A DNA stretch of 64,000 nucleotides from Pseudomonadota bacterium (GTDB lineage Bacteria > Myxococcota_A > Polyangia > Polyangiales > Polyangiaceae): positions 52,034 through 116,033 of the forward strand of contig JAFAER010000126.1 in assembly GCA_023423895.1 (NCBI GenBank). The letters are read 5' to 3'. The translations under genes were made by a program, and so were the position numbers. Below are positions 20,211 through 28,309 of this stretch, one piece after another. Under the pieces are notes generated by a model. It had not been told where the DNA came from. It searched no databases and saw only the letters and a list, made by a program, of their open reading frames with translations. The number at the start of each line of letters is the position of its first letter. Position 1 is the first letter of the stretch.

Positions 20211-20227
20211 GTTTCCGCAGCGGAAAC
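20211..20227. promoter_or_regulatory. Perfect palindrome upstream of ald, putative operator
   Basis: GTTTCCGC and GCGGAAAC flank a single central base, giving 17 bp of perfect dyad symmetry. It is centred about 29 bp before the ald start and 216 bp before the sigma-factor start. As RNA it could also form a hairpin in the ald leader, but a one-base loop makes a DNA operator more likely. Confidence 0.55.
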
Positions 20228-20434
20228 GCGAAACGGCGCGGACCATAGTCGAGGGTCCCTAGCTCGTCGAGGCCGGGGCTCGTGACGCGGCGCGCGATGC
20301 GGAAGGCGCTCTTCCTTTCCAGCCGCTCGGCAGCGCCTCGAGCTCGAGCCCGTCCGACGAATGACCGGCAGCTGTAAGGTTTCTCGGCGGTCGCGGACTG
20401 TTCGATCGTGACCCCCTCGAGCCCCCTGGAAAGA

Positions 20435-20950
20435 ATGAGCGCAGCCGTGGAAGCACCCGATCTCCGCCTGCGCAGGCTGCTCGCGGAGCATGCCCGACCG
20501 CTCGAGCGAATCGCTGCGAGCTACGGGCGCTCGGCGTCCGACCGCGAGGACCTGCTCCAGGACTTCGCGGTCGCGCTCTGGACCGCGCTCCCTGGGTTTC
20601 GAGGCGAATGCAGCGAGAAGACCTTCGTCCTCCGCATCGCGCATAACCGCGCGCTGACGTTCCTGGCGAAGCGCGGTCCGGTGAGCGAGGCCGTCGAGGA
20701 TCACGAAGAGAGCGTCGTCGCGAGCTCGGGGAAGAACCCCGCCATCGCATACGAGCGAAGAGAACGCGGAAGTCGACTCTTCGCAGCCGCACGGGCGCTC
20801 CCGCTGGGACATCGACAGGTCGTCACGTTGCTCCTCGAGGGGCTCTCGCATCGGGAGATCGCCGAGGTGCTCGACACGACCGAGAACAACGTCGCGGTGC
20901 GCGCGAATCGAGCGCGTGGAGCGCTGCGCGTGCTCCTCGAGGATGAGTGA
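20435..20950 (+). CDS. ECF-type RNA polymerase sigma factor
   Basis: A 171-residue sigma-70-family factor. Region 2 is visible (DREDLLQDFAVALWTALPGF, KTFVLRIAHNRALTFLAKR) and region 4 (LPLGHRQVVTLLLEGLSHRE, IAEVLDTTENNVAVRANRAR). It lacks regions 1 and 3, as ECF factors do. ATG 20435 follows GGAAAG; a GTG 27 bp upstream is an alternative start. The membrane-protein gene 16 bp downstream is a likely anti-sigma factor, so release of this factor probably depends on an envelope signal. Confidence 0.88.
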   Translation: MSAAVEAPDLRLRRLLAEHARPLERIAASYGRSASDREDLLQDFAVALWTALPGFRGECSEKTFVLRIAHNRALTFLAKRGPVSEAVEDHEESVVASSGKNPAIAYERRERGSRLFAAARALPLGHRQVVTLLLEGLSHREIAEVLDTTENNVAVRANRARGALRVLLEDE

Positions 20951-20966
20951 GAAAGGCAGGTAGACA

Positions 20967-21566
20967 ATGAGCGAAGAAGACGCTGAGCTCGAGCGCTGGA
21001 AGCGCGAGTGGCAGTCCCTGGGTGGGCGAGACGGGCTCGCCATGGAGCTTGCCGAACGTGTCGTGAAGGACGGCCGCCGACTGCGACGAGGAGCGGTCAT
21101 CGAGATCGTCGCGGCGGCCTTCTCGACGCTGGGCTGCACGTGGCTGCTCGTCCGGACGCACGGCGATCTCCTCGTCGTGCTCGTCTGCAGCGCGATCCTC
21201 ATCTTCAACGGCATCTGGGTGACCCGGATGTTGACGCTACGGCAGGGCTCGCTCCGGGCAGCCGGCACCGGCCTCGATGCGTTCCTCGAGCTGACCCGGC
21301 GACGCCTGGCCGACGATCTGAAGTGGAACGCGTTCGGCCGTCGCACCACCTTGGGGCTCGCGCTGTTTCTCGTGCCCTGGTGCGTGTGGATGTTCGTCCG
21401 ACACCAGGAGATGTACATGGCGGAGCCCTGGCGCGCGGTCATCGGCTTCGGCACCGTCGCGGTCATCCTCGTCGGCCTCTTCGCGTACCAGCGCCACAAG
21501 CTGCGCGCGCTCGAGGCCGACCGCGAGCGCCTCGAGTCGCTCGTCGCCGAGCGCTCGATCACCTGA
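20967..21566 (+). CDS. Four-helix membrane protein, probable anti-sigma factor
   Basis: A 199-residue protein with a charged cytoplasmic N-terminus (about 1-45). It has two hydrophobic helices around 45-90 (EIVAAAFSTLGCTWLLV, LLVVLVCSAILIFNGIWV), a linker, two more helices around 125-170, and a coiled basic C-terminus (RHKLRALEADRERLESLV). A GAAAGG element precedes the ATG. The position directly after an ECF sigma gene suggests an anti-sigma role. No zinc-binding ZAS motif (HxxxCxxC) is present, so the assignment rests on context only. Confidence 0.5.
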   Translation: MSEEDAELERWKREWQSLGGRDGLAMELAERVVKDGRRLRRGAVIEIVAAAFSTLGCTWLLVRTHGDLLVVLVCSAILIFNGIWVTRMLTLRQGSLRAAGTGLDAFLELTRRRLADDLKWNAFGRRTTLGLALFLVPWCVWMFVRHQEMYMAEPWRAVIGFGTVAVILVGLFAYQRHKLRALEADRERLESLVAERSIT

Positions 21567-21847
21567 CATGCATCTGCCATCCAGCGGACATCGCCATCAC
21601 CTCGACGCGTGACTGACGAGCGCTCGGGAACGATGAACGGTGTCCGCCGTGCTTCCGAGGTCCAAGGCGATCGCGTTCGTCGCGCCAGGGCAAGGGCAAG
21701 CCCAGCGCGGCGAACGCTCAGCCGCTCCTGAGTCGGTAGCGGTTCGACTCGAATTCGACCCTGGGTCCTAGCGAGGCGCCCGAGAGACGCGGTATGAAGC
21801 GGCCGACTCGAACCACGACCGTTGGTCGCCCTCGACATTCGACCGAG

Positions 21848-22966
21848 ATGTACGCCCTCCTGAGACCGCTGCTCTTCTCGCTGGATCCAGCACGCGCCCA
21901 CGCGCTGGCGATGGCATCGCTCGGACCGGTCGAGCACCTGGCCCCGCTTCGCGCGCTCGTCCGCGGTGCTCTGTCGGTCCGCGACCCGCGGCTCGAGGTC
22001 AGGAAGATGGGCCTCGTCTTCCCGAACCCGATCGGGCTCGCCGCCGGGTTCGACAAGAACGCGCAGCGGTCCCGAGCGCTCGAGGCGCTCGGGTTCGGTC
22101 ACCTCGAGCTCGGCACGGTGACGGCGGAGGCGCAGGGCCCGAACCCTGGACCGAACCTCTTCCGGTTGCCTGCCGACAAGGCGCTCGTCAACCGCCTCGG
22201 CTTTCCCAACGAAGGAGCGACGACGGTCTCGCAGCGCGTCCTCGCGCGCCGGGCCGGAGCGCGGATCCCGATCGGCATGTCGATCGGCAAGTCGCGCAGC
22301 GTTCCGCTCGACCCGCTCGACGCTGCGCTCGCCGACTACGTCGCGAGCTTCGATGCCGTCCGTTCGGTGGCCGACTTCGTCGTCGTGAACATCTCGTCGC
22401 CGAACACGAAGGACCTTCGTGCGCTCCAGGCCGCGGACATGGCGCGCGAGCTGTTCCGCGCGCTCATGGTGCGGGCCGCCGGCCTGCCGCTCCTCGTGAA
22501 GATCGCGCCGGACCTCCCGGACGACGCGGTCGACGCGATCTGCATCGAGGCCGAACGCGCGGGGCTCGCCGGAGTCGTCGCGACGAACACGACGATCTCG
22601 CGCGACGCGCTGGCGACCCCGGCCTCGGAGATCGAGCAAATCGGCGCCGGCGGACTCAGCGGCGCGCCGCTCTTTCCGCGAGCGCTCTCAGTCGTGAAGC
22701 GCGCCCGTGCGCGGCTCGGTCCGTCCGCCTGCATCATCGGCGCCGGCGGCATCCAAGGGACGGAGAGCGCCCTCGCCATGCTGCGCGCCGGCGCGGACCT
22801 CGTGCAGGTCTACACGGGGTTCATCTACCAGGGGCCGCTCCTACCGCGCACGATCGCGCGCGGCCTCGCGCGCCAGATGGACGCCGAGGGCGCGAAGACG
22901 CTCGGCGATCTCGTCGCGGCGACCGCGCCGCCCGCACTGCAGGCCGGCGCGGCCGCGAGGGTCTAG
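21848..22966 (+). CDS. pyrD: Dihydroorotate dehydrogenase (quinone), class 2
   Basis: A membrane-associated FMN enzyme that oxidises dihydroorotate to orotate in pyrimidine synthesis and passes electrons to quinone. Starting at ATG 21848 gives MYALLRPLLFSLDPARAHAL, which matches the amphipathic class-2 N-terminus; an ATG 54 bp upstream is in frame. Motifs include NPIGLAAGFDKNAQ (FMN binding), NRLGFPNEG, VVNISSPNTKDLR (catalytic Ser loop) and GAGGIQGTESALAMLRAGAD with VQVYTGFIYQGP. Length is about 372 residues. It stands alone, without other pyr genes. Confidence 0.95.
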   Translation: MYALLRPLLFSLDPARAHALAMASLGPVEHLAPLRALVRGALSVRDPRLEVRKMGLVFPNPIGLAAGFDKNAQRSRALEALGFGHLELGTVTAEAQGPNPGPNLFRLPADKALVNRLGFPNEGATTVSQRVLARRAGARIPIGMSIGKSRSVPLDPLDAALADYVASFDAVRSVADFVVVNISSPNTKDLRALQAADMARELFRALMVRAAGLPLLVKIAPDLPDDAVDAICIEAERAGLAGVVATNTTISRDALATPASEIEQIGAGGLSGAPLFPRALSVVKRARARLGPSACIIGAGGIQGTESALAMLRAGADLVQVYTGFIYQGPLLPRTIARGLARQMDAEGAKTLGDLVAATAPPALQAGAAARV

Positions 22967-22975
22967 GGTATCTCG

Positions 22976-23854
22976 CTACGCCGCACGCACGAGCGCGTGA
23001 CGGTTTGCAGCGAGGAAGTCCGGCACCTCCCCGGGCTGACGCCCCGTCAGCCGGAAGTAGTCCGTCGTCGTGAAGGCGAACTGCCCGTCGACCGTCGCCT
23101 GTTCGAACGCCAGGAGCAGCGAGACCGGGAGGCCTGCCGCCTGCCAGCGCCGCGTGAGCTCGTCGGGCGGCAGCGAGAGATAGAAGACGTCCTTGCCCGT
23201 CACGTCCGTCGTGATCCGGGCGAGCGGCGCGCGCCGGATGACCTCCGGGCCCGTCAGCTCCAGCGTCGTCCGGCCGCTCGACGTCTGCAGTGCCGTTGCA
23301 GCGGCGAACGCGCAGTCGTCTCGCGAGATGTAGGCCACGCCGCCGTCGCCCGGCAGGCCGAGCAAGGTCTTGGTCGCGATCGCGGTCGGCAAGACGGAGA
23401 GCAGCGTCTCGGTGAAGATGTTCTCGCGAAGGACCGTGTAACCGAGCTGGCTCGCCGCGAGACGCTTCTCCGTAGCGACGTGATCGGCGGCGACCTTCAG
23501 GCGCGAGGTATCGGCGCGGGCCAGCGACGTGTAGACCACGTGCTCGACCCCGGCGGCCTCCGCCGCCGCGATCGCTGCTGCGTGCTGGCGCTGGCGGCGA
23601 TCGGTGCCATCGACGACGTCGGTGCTGACGAGCACCATGCGGTTCGCTCCCGCAAACGCCGTCGAGAGTGACTCGGGCTTGTCGAAATCGGCCCAGCGTA
23701 CGGTCACACCACGACGTGCGAAGTCGGCGAGACGATCCGGCCAACGGGTCGTCGCAACGACGGATCGCGCGCCGGCGGCGAGGAGGAGCTCGAGCACACG
23801 ACGACCGAAATGACCGGAGGCGCCCGTCACGAGGAGAGTGCGGTCGTTTGCCAT
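22976..23854 (-). CDS. NmrA/QorB-like NAD(P)H-binding protein
   Basis: A 292-residue atypical short-chain dehydrogenase. The Rossmann loop is VTGASGHFGRRV at the N-terminus. The segment VYTSLARADTSRLKVAADHV with TEKRLAASQLGYTVLREN closely follows the pattern of E. coli QorB (NAD(P)H:quinone oxidoreductase 2), and LPGDGGVAYISRDDCA follows. Family members reduce quinones or sense NADP. The ATG at 23852-23854 follows a strong GGAGG; 17 extra upstream codons in frame were rejected. The gene converges with pyrD. Confidence 0.8.
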   Translation of the reverse strand: MANDRTLLVTGASGHFGRRVLELLLAAGARSVVATTRWPDRLADFARRGVTVRWADFDKPESLSTAFAGANRMVLVSTDVVDGTDRRQRQHAAAIAAAEAAGVEHVVYTSLARADTSRLKVAADHVATEKRLAASQLGYTVLRENIFTETLLSVLPTAIATKTLLGLPGDGGVAYISRDDCAFAAATALQTSSGRTTLELTGPEVIRRAPLARITTDVTGKDVFYLSLPPDELTRRWQAAGLPVSLLLAFEQATVDGQFAFTTTDYFRLTGRQPGEVPDFLAANRHALVRAA

Positions 23855-24025
23855 GATGATTCCTCCAAAAAGCCGCGGCGGCGGCGCCGGTGGCTCCGGC
23901 GTCACGCGCAGACGTCGTTTCGGCGAAAGGCGCGCGAGCGTTCACGCACAGCCGTGGCCGACGACGATCTTGGTCATCGCCAAGGCGCCCGCAACGGGGC
24001 ATCGGGCCGAGTGGCAGCGCGCCGA

Positions 24026-24964
24026 CTAAGGCAAGACGCGCGCGAGGATCATCTCGACGACGTGTCGTTTTCGCTCCGCGAGATGCTCCGGGCGACGCCA
24101 GTCGACGGGCCAGATCGACGAGACGAACGGCTCCTCCTGGAACGGGAACGCGATCATCGCAACGCACGAGAGCACGAGGTGCCGTGCGTCGACGTCTTTT
24201 CGCACTTCACCTCGAGCTCGCAGCTCGTCGAGGCGAGCCACGATCGCATCGAACACCGGAGCGACGTTGTCGGCGACGATCTTCGTCGCGGCATTCCCTT
24301 CGGCATCGCGCCGCGCCTCGTGCCGGAGGATGGAGAGAAACGCGCCGTTCGTCGCGAAGAACCCGAGCAGCAGATCGACGAAGCCCTCGGCGAGCGCTTC
24401 GAGCTCGGCCGGGCCGCGGCGCTTCTTGCCCTTGCGACCGGCGACCGGCGCATCCATCTGCGCGAGCAGGTTCCAGGCGTCCTCCGTCATCGCCGCCAGT
24501 CCGCCGCGGACGACCTCCGTATGAAGCCCTTCCTTGTCCACGAAGTAGTGGTGGATGAGCGCCTGCTGCACTCCGGCGCTGCGGGCGATGGTGCCGAGGC
24601 GTGCGCCGTCGAACCCTTTCGCCGCGAACTCGGCGGCGGCCGCCTCCAGGATGCGCCGCTTCGTCTCCGCGGCGTTCCGCTCCTTCTTTCGCGGCGAGGC
24701 CGCCTGCGTCGAATCGGTCACGGGGTTCGTTGCAGCCGGGCCGGAGCGACCCGTCGTGCGTGAAGGAGGCAGGGGGCCGCGCATCGACCGGCCCGAACGT
24801 AGACCAGACGCCTTACGGCGAACAGCCGAGCGAGGGGCGAGCTTGTCGTTCTTCTTCGCCCGGCGCCGCGAGCGGGGAGCCTTGCGAGGCAACGGCTCTT
24901 CTGCCGAGGCGGTCTCCGCGCAATCCTCGTCCCCCACGTTCAGATGGAGCTTGCGCTTCAGCAT
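24026..24964 (-). CDS. TetR-family transcriptional regulator with basic N-terminal extension
   Basis: The DNA-binding helix-turn-helix is clear (ETKRRILEAAAAEFAAKGFD with RLGTIARSAGVQQALIHHYF), followed by an all-helical ligand/dimerisation domain. Before it lies a K/R-rich, probably disordered stretch (KAPRSRRRAKKNDKLAPRS), unusual for TetR proteins. Codon-third-position GC stays high through that stretch, so I include it back to ATG 24964. Starts at 24784 or GTG 24721 would give a normal-length TetR, and the frame is open to 25186. It lies downstream of the diiron-protein gene on the same strand and may repress it through the palindrome at 26327. Confidence 0.75.
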   Translation of the reverse strand: MLKRKLHLNVGDEDCAETASAEEPLPRKAPRSRRRAKKNDKLAPRSAVRRKASGLRSGRSMRGPLPPSRTTGRSGPAATNPVTDSTQAASPRKKERNAAETKRRILEAAAAEFAAKGFDGARLGTIARSAGVQQALIHHYFVDKEGLHTEVVRGGLAAMTEDAWNLLAQMDAPVAGRKGKKRRGPAELEALAEGFVDLLLGFFATNGAFLSILRHEARRDAEGNAATKIVADNVAPVFDAIVARLDELRARGEVRKDVDARHLVLSCVAMIAFPFQEEPFVSSIWPVDWRRPEHLAERKRHVVEMILARVLP

Positions 24965-25283
24965 CGCCGACAATCGAGGAGCAGCGGTGGCGCGCGGCAG
25001 CATCGGACGCACGAGGCACAGGTCCTCGTGCTGCGGGCTGTCCTGTTCCGCCGTGTCCGCTTCCGCATTCGTGTCCGTGCTCGTGCGAACGCCTGCAGGT
25101 GCCGCCTGCAGGGGAACGCGTCGCGATGTCGTCGTGAGACCTAGCTTCAAAGACTTCTTCCTCCATGACCTCGAACGAGGTGACATGGAGATCGTAGCTC
25201 TCGATCGACGTGTGCGCCGAAGGGTCGAGGGCCGCGTCGATCGGCCTCAGCGGCAGGCCCGCAGTCGTGCGGGCGCGGTCATC

Positions 25284-26324
25284 TCAGGCGCTCGGCTCCC
25301 AGCTCTCGTACTCGATGACGTCGAGCTCTTCGAAACCTCGCCGCACGCGCGAGGTCAAGAGTCCGAGGCGCTTCACGTTCGGCACGATCTTGCTGAAGAG
25401 CAGCCGCCGGAACATCGCGAGCATCGTCGACGAGGCCGCTGCGGCCTCGCACTCCGCCTGCGGGAGCCCGACCGTTGCCCAGACCTCTTGCGCGAGGAAG
25501 CGGTCGCGGAGCAGCCGCGAGCTCTCGATCACGAAGTCCTCGCGGTCGCGGAGCTCGCTCTCGTGCATGTTCGCGTAGAAGCCCTTGAGGGAGAGCACGC
25601 CGAACGCCACGTGCCGCGCCTCGTCCTGCATGATCATCTGGGTGATCTGCTTGATGAGCGGCTCCTGGGCGGTCTGATGGATGAGCCCGAAGGCGCCGAG
25701 CGCGACACCCTCGATGAGGATCTGCATGCCGAGGAACTTGAAGTCCCAGCGTGAGTCGGCGAGCACGGTGTCGAGCAGCGTCTTGAGGTGCGCGCTCGGC
25801 GGATAGACGAGCTCGATCTTCTCGCTGAGGTAGCGGTGGTACGCCTCGACGTGTCGCGCCTCGTCGAAGACCTGAGCCGCGGCGTACAGCTTCGCATCGG
25901 TCGTCGGGGCCTGAGCGACGATCTGGGAGGTGGCGAGCAGCGCGCCCTGCTCTCCGTGGAGGAAGTTCGAGAGCATGTAGCTCGCGAGATGGCGCCGGAG
26001 CTTCGGGAGCTCCGTCTTCGGATCGAGCTTCTTCCAGATGTCGGTCCCGAATAGTGGATTGAACGCGTCGTTGACGATCTCGCTCTCGGGGTCGACGTTC
26101 GTCTCCCACGCGAGATCGGTTCGCGCGTTCCAGTTCAGGTCCTTCGACTTCTCGTAGAGATTGCGGAGCTCCGGGCGCTGGGTGCCGTAGACCCACGCAT
26201 ACGTCGCGGCCGGCTCGCCTCTCGCGAGGACCACCTGGCTCTCGGGTGGTCTCGTCGATGACGCTCCGGTCGACGACGACGGAGAAACGGGCGGGAAGAC
26301 CTCGTTGGTGGTCACGGACGGCAT
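25284..26324 (-). CDS. Ferritin-like diiron protein (RNR-R2/AurF-like oxygenase)
   Basis: A 346-residue protein with the two-helix-pair diiron ligand set. One half has HGEQGALLATSQ and FDEARHVEAY, the other has LIEGVALGAFG and QDEARHVAFG. This gives two DEARH motifs plus two single Glu ligands, as in ribonucleotide reductase R2-like oxidases and AurF-type N-oxygenases. Substrate unknown. An N-terminal Pro/Ser-rich 35 residues precede the fold. Only about 30 bp separate the start codon from a TTGACA box, with no Shine-Dalgarno, suggesting a leaderless or nearly leaderless mRNA. A TetR regulator lies downstream on the same strand. Confidence 0.8.
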   Translation of the reverse strand: MPSVTTNEVFPPVSPSSSTGASSTRPPESQVVLARGEPAATYAWVYGTQRPELRNLYEKSKDLNWNARTDLAWETNVDPESEIVNDAFNPLFGTDIWKKLDPKTELPKLRRHLASYMLSNFLHGEQGALLATSQIVAQAPTTDAKLYAAAQVFDEARHVEAYHRYLSEKIELVYPPSAHLKTLLDTVLADSRWDFKFLGMQILIEGVALGAFGLIHQTAQEPLIKQITQMIMQDEARHVAFGVLSLKGFYANMHESELRDREDFVIESSRLLRDRFLAQEVWATVGLPQAECEAAAASSTMLAMFRRLLFSKIVPNVKRLGLLTSRVRRGFEELDVIEYESWEPSA

Positions 26325-26326
26325 GT

Positions 26327-26351
26327 ACTAACTTTTTAGTAAATAGTTAGT
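26327..26351. promoter_or_regulatory. AT-rich inverted repeat, putative TetR operator
   Basis: ACTAACT (26327-26333) and AGTTAGT (26345-26351) form a 7-bp inverted repeat across 11 bp, immediately upstream of the diiron-protein start. It is strikingly AT-rich for this genome and overlaps the expected -10/transcription-start region. The arms resemble operators bound by TetR-family repressors. Assignment to the nearby TetR gene is an inference. Confidence 0.6.
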
Positions 26352-26353
26352 TC

Positions 26354-26359
26354 TGTCAA
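26354..26359 (-). promoter_or_regulatory. Putative -35 box of the diiron-protein gene
   Basis: A perfect TTGACA on the minus strand, with the candidate operator between it and the start codon. An A-rich stretch (TAAAAA/AAAAGT) lies at -10 distance but is a poor match, so the promoter call is tentative. Confidence 0.4.
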
Positions 26360-26530
26360 GGACGCGCCCCGGCGAGGCCGCCGTTGTCGCGGCGGTTCGA
26401 GTCGCGCGGGGCTGCGATCGAACGTTGTGGCGTTCGCCGTCACCGCCTCATGCGCTGCTGAACGTGGAAACGCCGATGGCCGAATGCTCGGTGAGCACTC
26501 GGCCGGTCGAAACGTGCGCTGTTTGCGTTC

Positions 26531-26551
26531 GCGTCCCGCGTCTCGCGTCTC
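26531..26551 (-). repeat. Heptamer tandem repeat 3' of the gene at 26568
   Basis: On the minus strand, 17 bp after the stop codon, GCGAGAC GCGAGAC GCGGGAC repeats a 7-bp unit three times, preceded by GCCTCAG. The same CCTCAG plus GCGAGA-type combination follows gcdH at 39725. Confidence 0.6.
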
Positions 26552-26567
26552 GCCTGAGGCGACGGAC

Positions 26568-28133
26568 TCAGCGAAGGAGCTGCTGTTCGCCGAGCTCCTT
26601 CAGGATGTCCTCGACGCTCTTGTCGCCGCTCTTCTTGCGCGCCTCGCCGACGTCCGCCTTCTTCGTCGAGACGGCTGCGCGGGCCGGCGCTTCGGTCACA
26701 GCCGGAGTAGCGGCGACGGGTTTGGCGATGGGCGGCGACGCGGGCACGGGCGGTGCGGTTGGTGCCGCGACCGTCGGAGCAACGACCGGGGAAGGAGTGA
26801 CCGGCACCAGCGTCTGGGCGCGCGGGTCGGGCGACGGCACCTCGGCGAGACCGGGGATGTCATCGCTCGAGATGACGATCACCGGCGGAGGTGCGACCGC
26901 CACGGGGGCCACGTTTTCGGTCGCGTCCGCGACGGGCGTGAAGGTCGTCGTCGAGACCGCACTTCCGGAGGTCACCGTCCGGTCCGGCGTCTCTTCCGAG
27001 CGAACGAAGAGGATGGCGCTCACCATGACGCCGACCGCGAGCAGTGCCACGAAGCCTGCCGCCACCGTCGAAGCGGTGATCCCGTTCGAAGCGGGCTTCG
27101 GCGGGGCGCGACGGAACGCGCGCGAGCTCGGCGCTGCGGGGACGATCCACGGGCTCTCGGCCGACGAGTCGTGGGGATGCACCGAGGGCATCGAGCGGCG
27201 AGACGACATCGGCATCGGCGCGATGACGTGTCTCGGTGCCTGGAACTGCTGCATCGCGGCTTCGTACGAATGATGCGACGGCATCGAGCGACGCATCGGC
27301 GGGGGCGCTGCCGGCGCGCTGTCGTGCTGGGCCATGCTCGGCATCGAGCGACGCATCGGCGGGGGCGCTGCCGGCTCGCTCTCGTGGAACGACGGGCGTG
27401 AGCGACGCGTCGGCTGCACCGGCGGTGCGGCGGGCCGCGGGTCCTGGCGGATGCACATCGCAGGCTGGCGCGGGTAGCTCCGATGGCTCTCCGGCGCGCC
27501 GGCTTGGGGCGGGATGAGGAGCGTCCCGTTGTCGCCGTAGTGCTCCGCGTCCGGCGCTTCCGTCGACATCGAGGGGAGGTCGTCGAACAGGAAACGCGAC
27601 ACCTCCGCGTAGTCCAGCGGTTCGCTCTGCGCGATCGCGTCTCCGGCGAGAGACGGGGCGACCTCTTCGAGCTCCGACGTCGAGTACGACGCCTGCTCGC
27701 CGCGCGCTATGTACGACGGTCGGACGGCGTACGTCGTCACGCTCTCGGGACCCTGCGCGTCGAGCTCGGATGCCGCCACGAGCGAGGGACGGTCGACGAA
27801 CGAGGTGACCTCGTCCTCCGCGACCTCGTCTTCGAACGCCACGTCGGTGACGGCCGCCCGCGACCGGCGCGAAGACTGCGCCGGCATTCGCGGAAGCTCC
27901 GCGAGCGCGACGTACGACTCGCGCGGAGCGCGCGTCACTTCGAGCTCCGTCGGATCGGAGACCGGCAGATCGGCGAGATCGGACGCGTCGACGGCCGACG
28001 GACGCGGCGGACGCGACGAGCCTCGGCGCTCGGAAGGACGCGCGGCACGGGTCGGGTCGTCCTCGTAGACCTCTTCCGGGTCGACGTAGGAACGACGCGC
28101 GCTTCGCTGGGGCAGGGCATCCCGTCGGCTCAT
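26568..28133 (-). CDS. Pro-rich single-span membrane protein, unknown function
   Basis: A 521-residue protein of low complexity. A long acidic/Ser-rich N-terminus is followed by a Pro/Arg/Met-rich region in which PAAPPPMRRSMPS occurs in tandem copies encoded by a 60-bp DNA duplication. One membrane helix follows near residue 370 (VAAGFVALLAVGVMVSAILF). Beyond it is an Ala/Pro/Val-rich linker and a short charged C-terminal helix (SVEDILKELGEQQLL). The disordered N-terminus is likely cytoplasmic and the linker periplasmic. I do not recognise a domain; similar architectures occur among myxobacterial signalling and TonB-like proteins. Confidence 0.6.
   Translation of the reverse strand: MSRRDALPQRSARRSYVDPEEVYEDDPTRAARPSERRGSSRPPRPSAVDASDLADLPVSDPTELEVTRAPRESYVALAELPRMPAQSSRRSRAAVTDVAFEDEVAEDEVTSFVDRPSLVAASELDAQGPESVTTYAVRPSYIARGEQASYSTSELEEVAPSLAGDAIAQSEPLDYAEVSRFLFDDLPSMSTEAPDAEHYGDNGTLLIPPQAGAPESHRSYPRQPAMCIRQDPRPAAPPVQPTRRSRPSFHESEPAAPPPMRRSMPSMAQHDSAPAAPPPMRRSMPSHHSYEAAMQQFQAPRHVIAPMPMSSRRSMPSVHPHDSSAESPWIVPAAPSSRAFRRAPPKPASNGITASTVAAGFVALLAVGVMVSAILFVRSEETPDRTVTSGSAVSTTTFTPVADATENVAPVAVAPPPVIVISSDDIPGLAEVPSPDPRAQTLVPVTPSPVVAPTVAAPTAPPVPASPPIAKPVAATPAVTEAPARAAVSTKKADVGEARKKSGDKSVEDILKELGEQQLLR
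27281..27375. repeat. 60-bp-period direct repeat inside a coding region
   Basis: A 35-bp block beginning GCATCGAGCGACGCATCGGC occurs at 27281-27315 and again, identically, at 27341-27375, with a diverged third partial copy after it. It encodes the repeated PPPMRRSMPS segment of the Pro-rich membrane protein. Confidence 0.8.
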
Positions 28134-28309
28134 GGCGTTCACCGGGAACGCAAATTTGCACTCCGAGTGCCAAGCCCTGCCGACCGCTAAGCCCAGCATT
28201 TCTCATGTGCCCGCCGCATCGGGCAGGGCAGGGTGGATCGTCGGTGCACCGTCCCTCTGCACCACCCTCTCTGCACCACCCGCCAGACGAGCAGTCGCCG
28301 CCGTCGCGC

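Noticed and set aside
21725..21775. tRNA-like fragment with GGTTCGACTCGAATT
   Set aside because: No acceptor stem, anticodon arm or cloverleaf can be formed around it.
28134..28309. Tandem CACCCTCTCTGCACCAC-like repeat as a possible small CRISPR
   Set aside because: Only two short copies (near 28257-28285), with no spacers and no cas genes.
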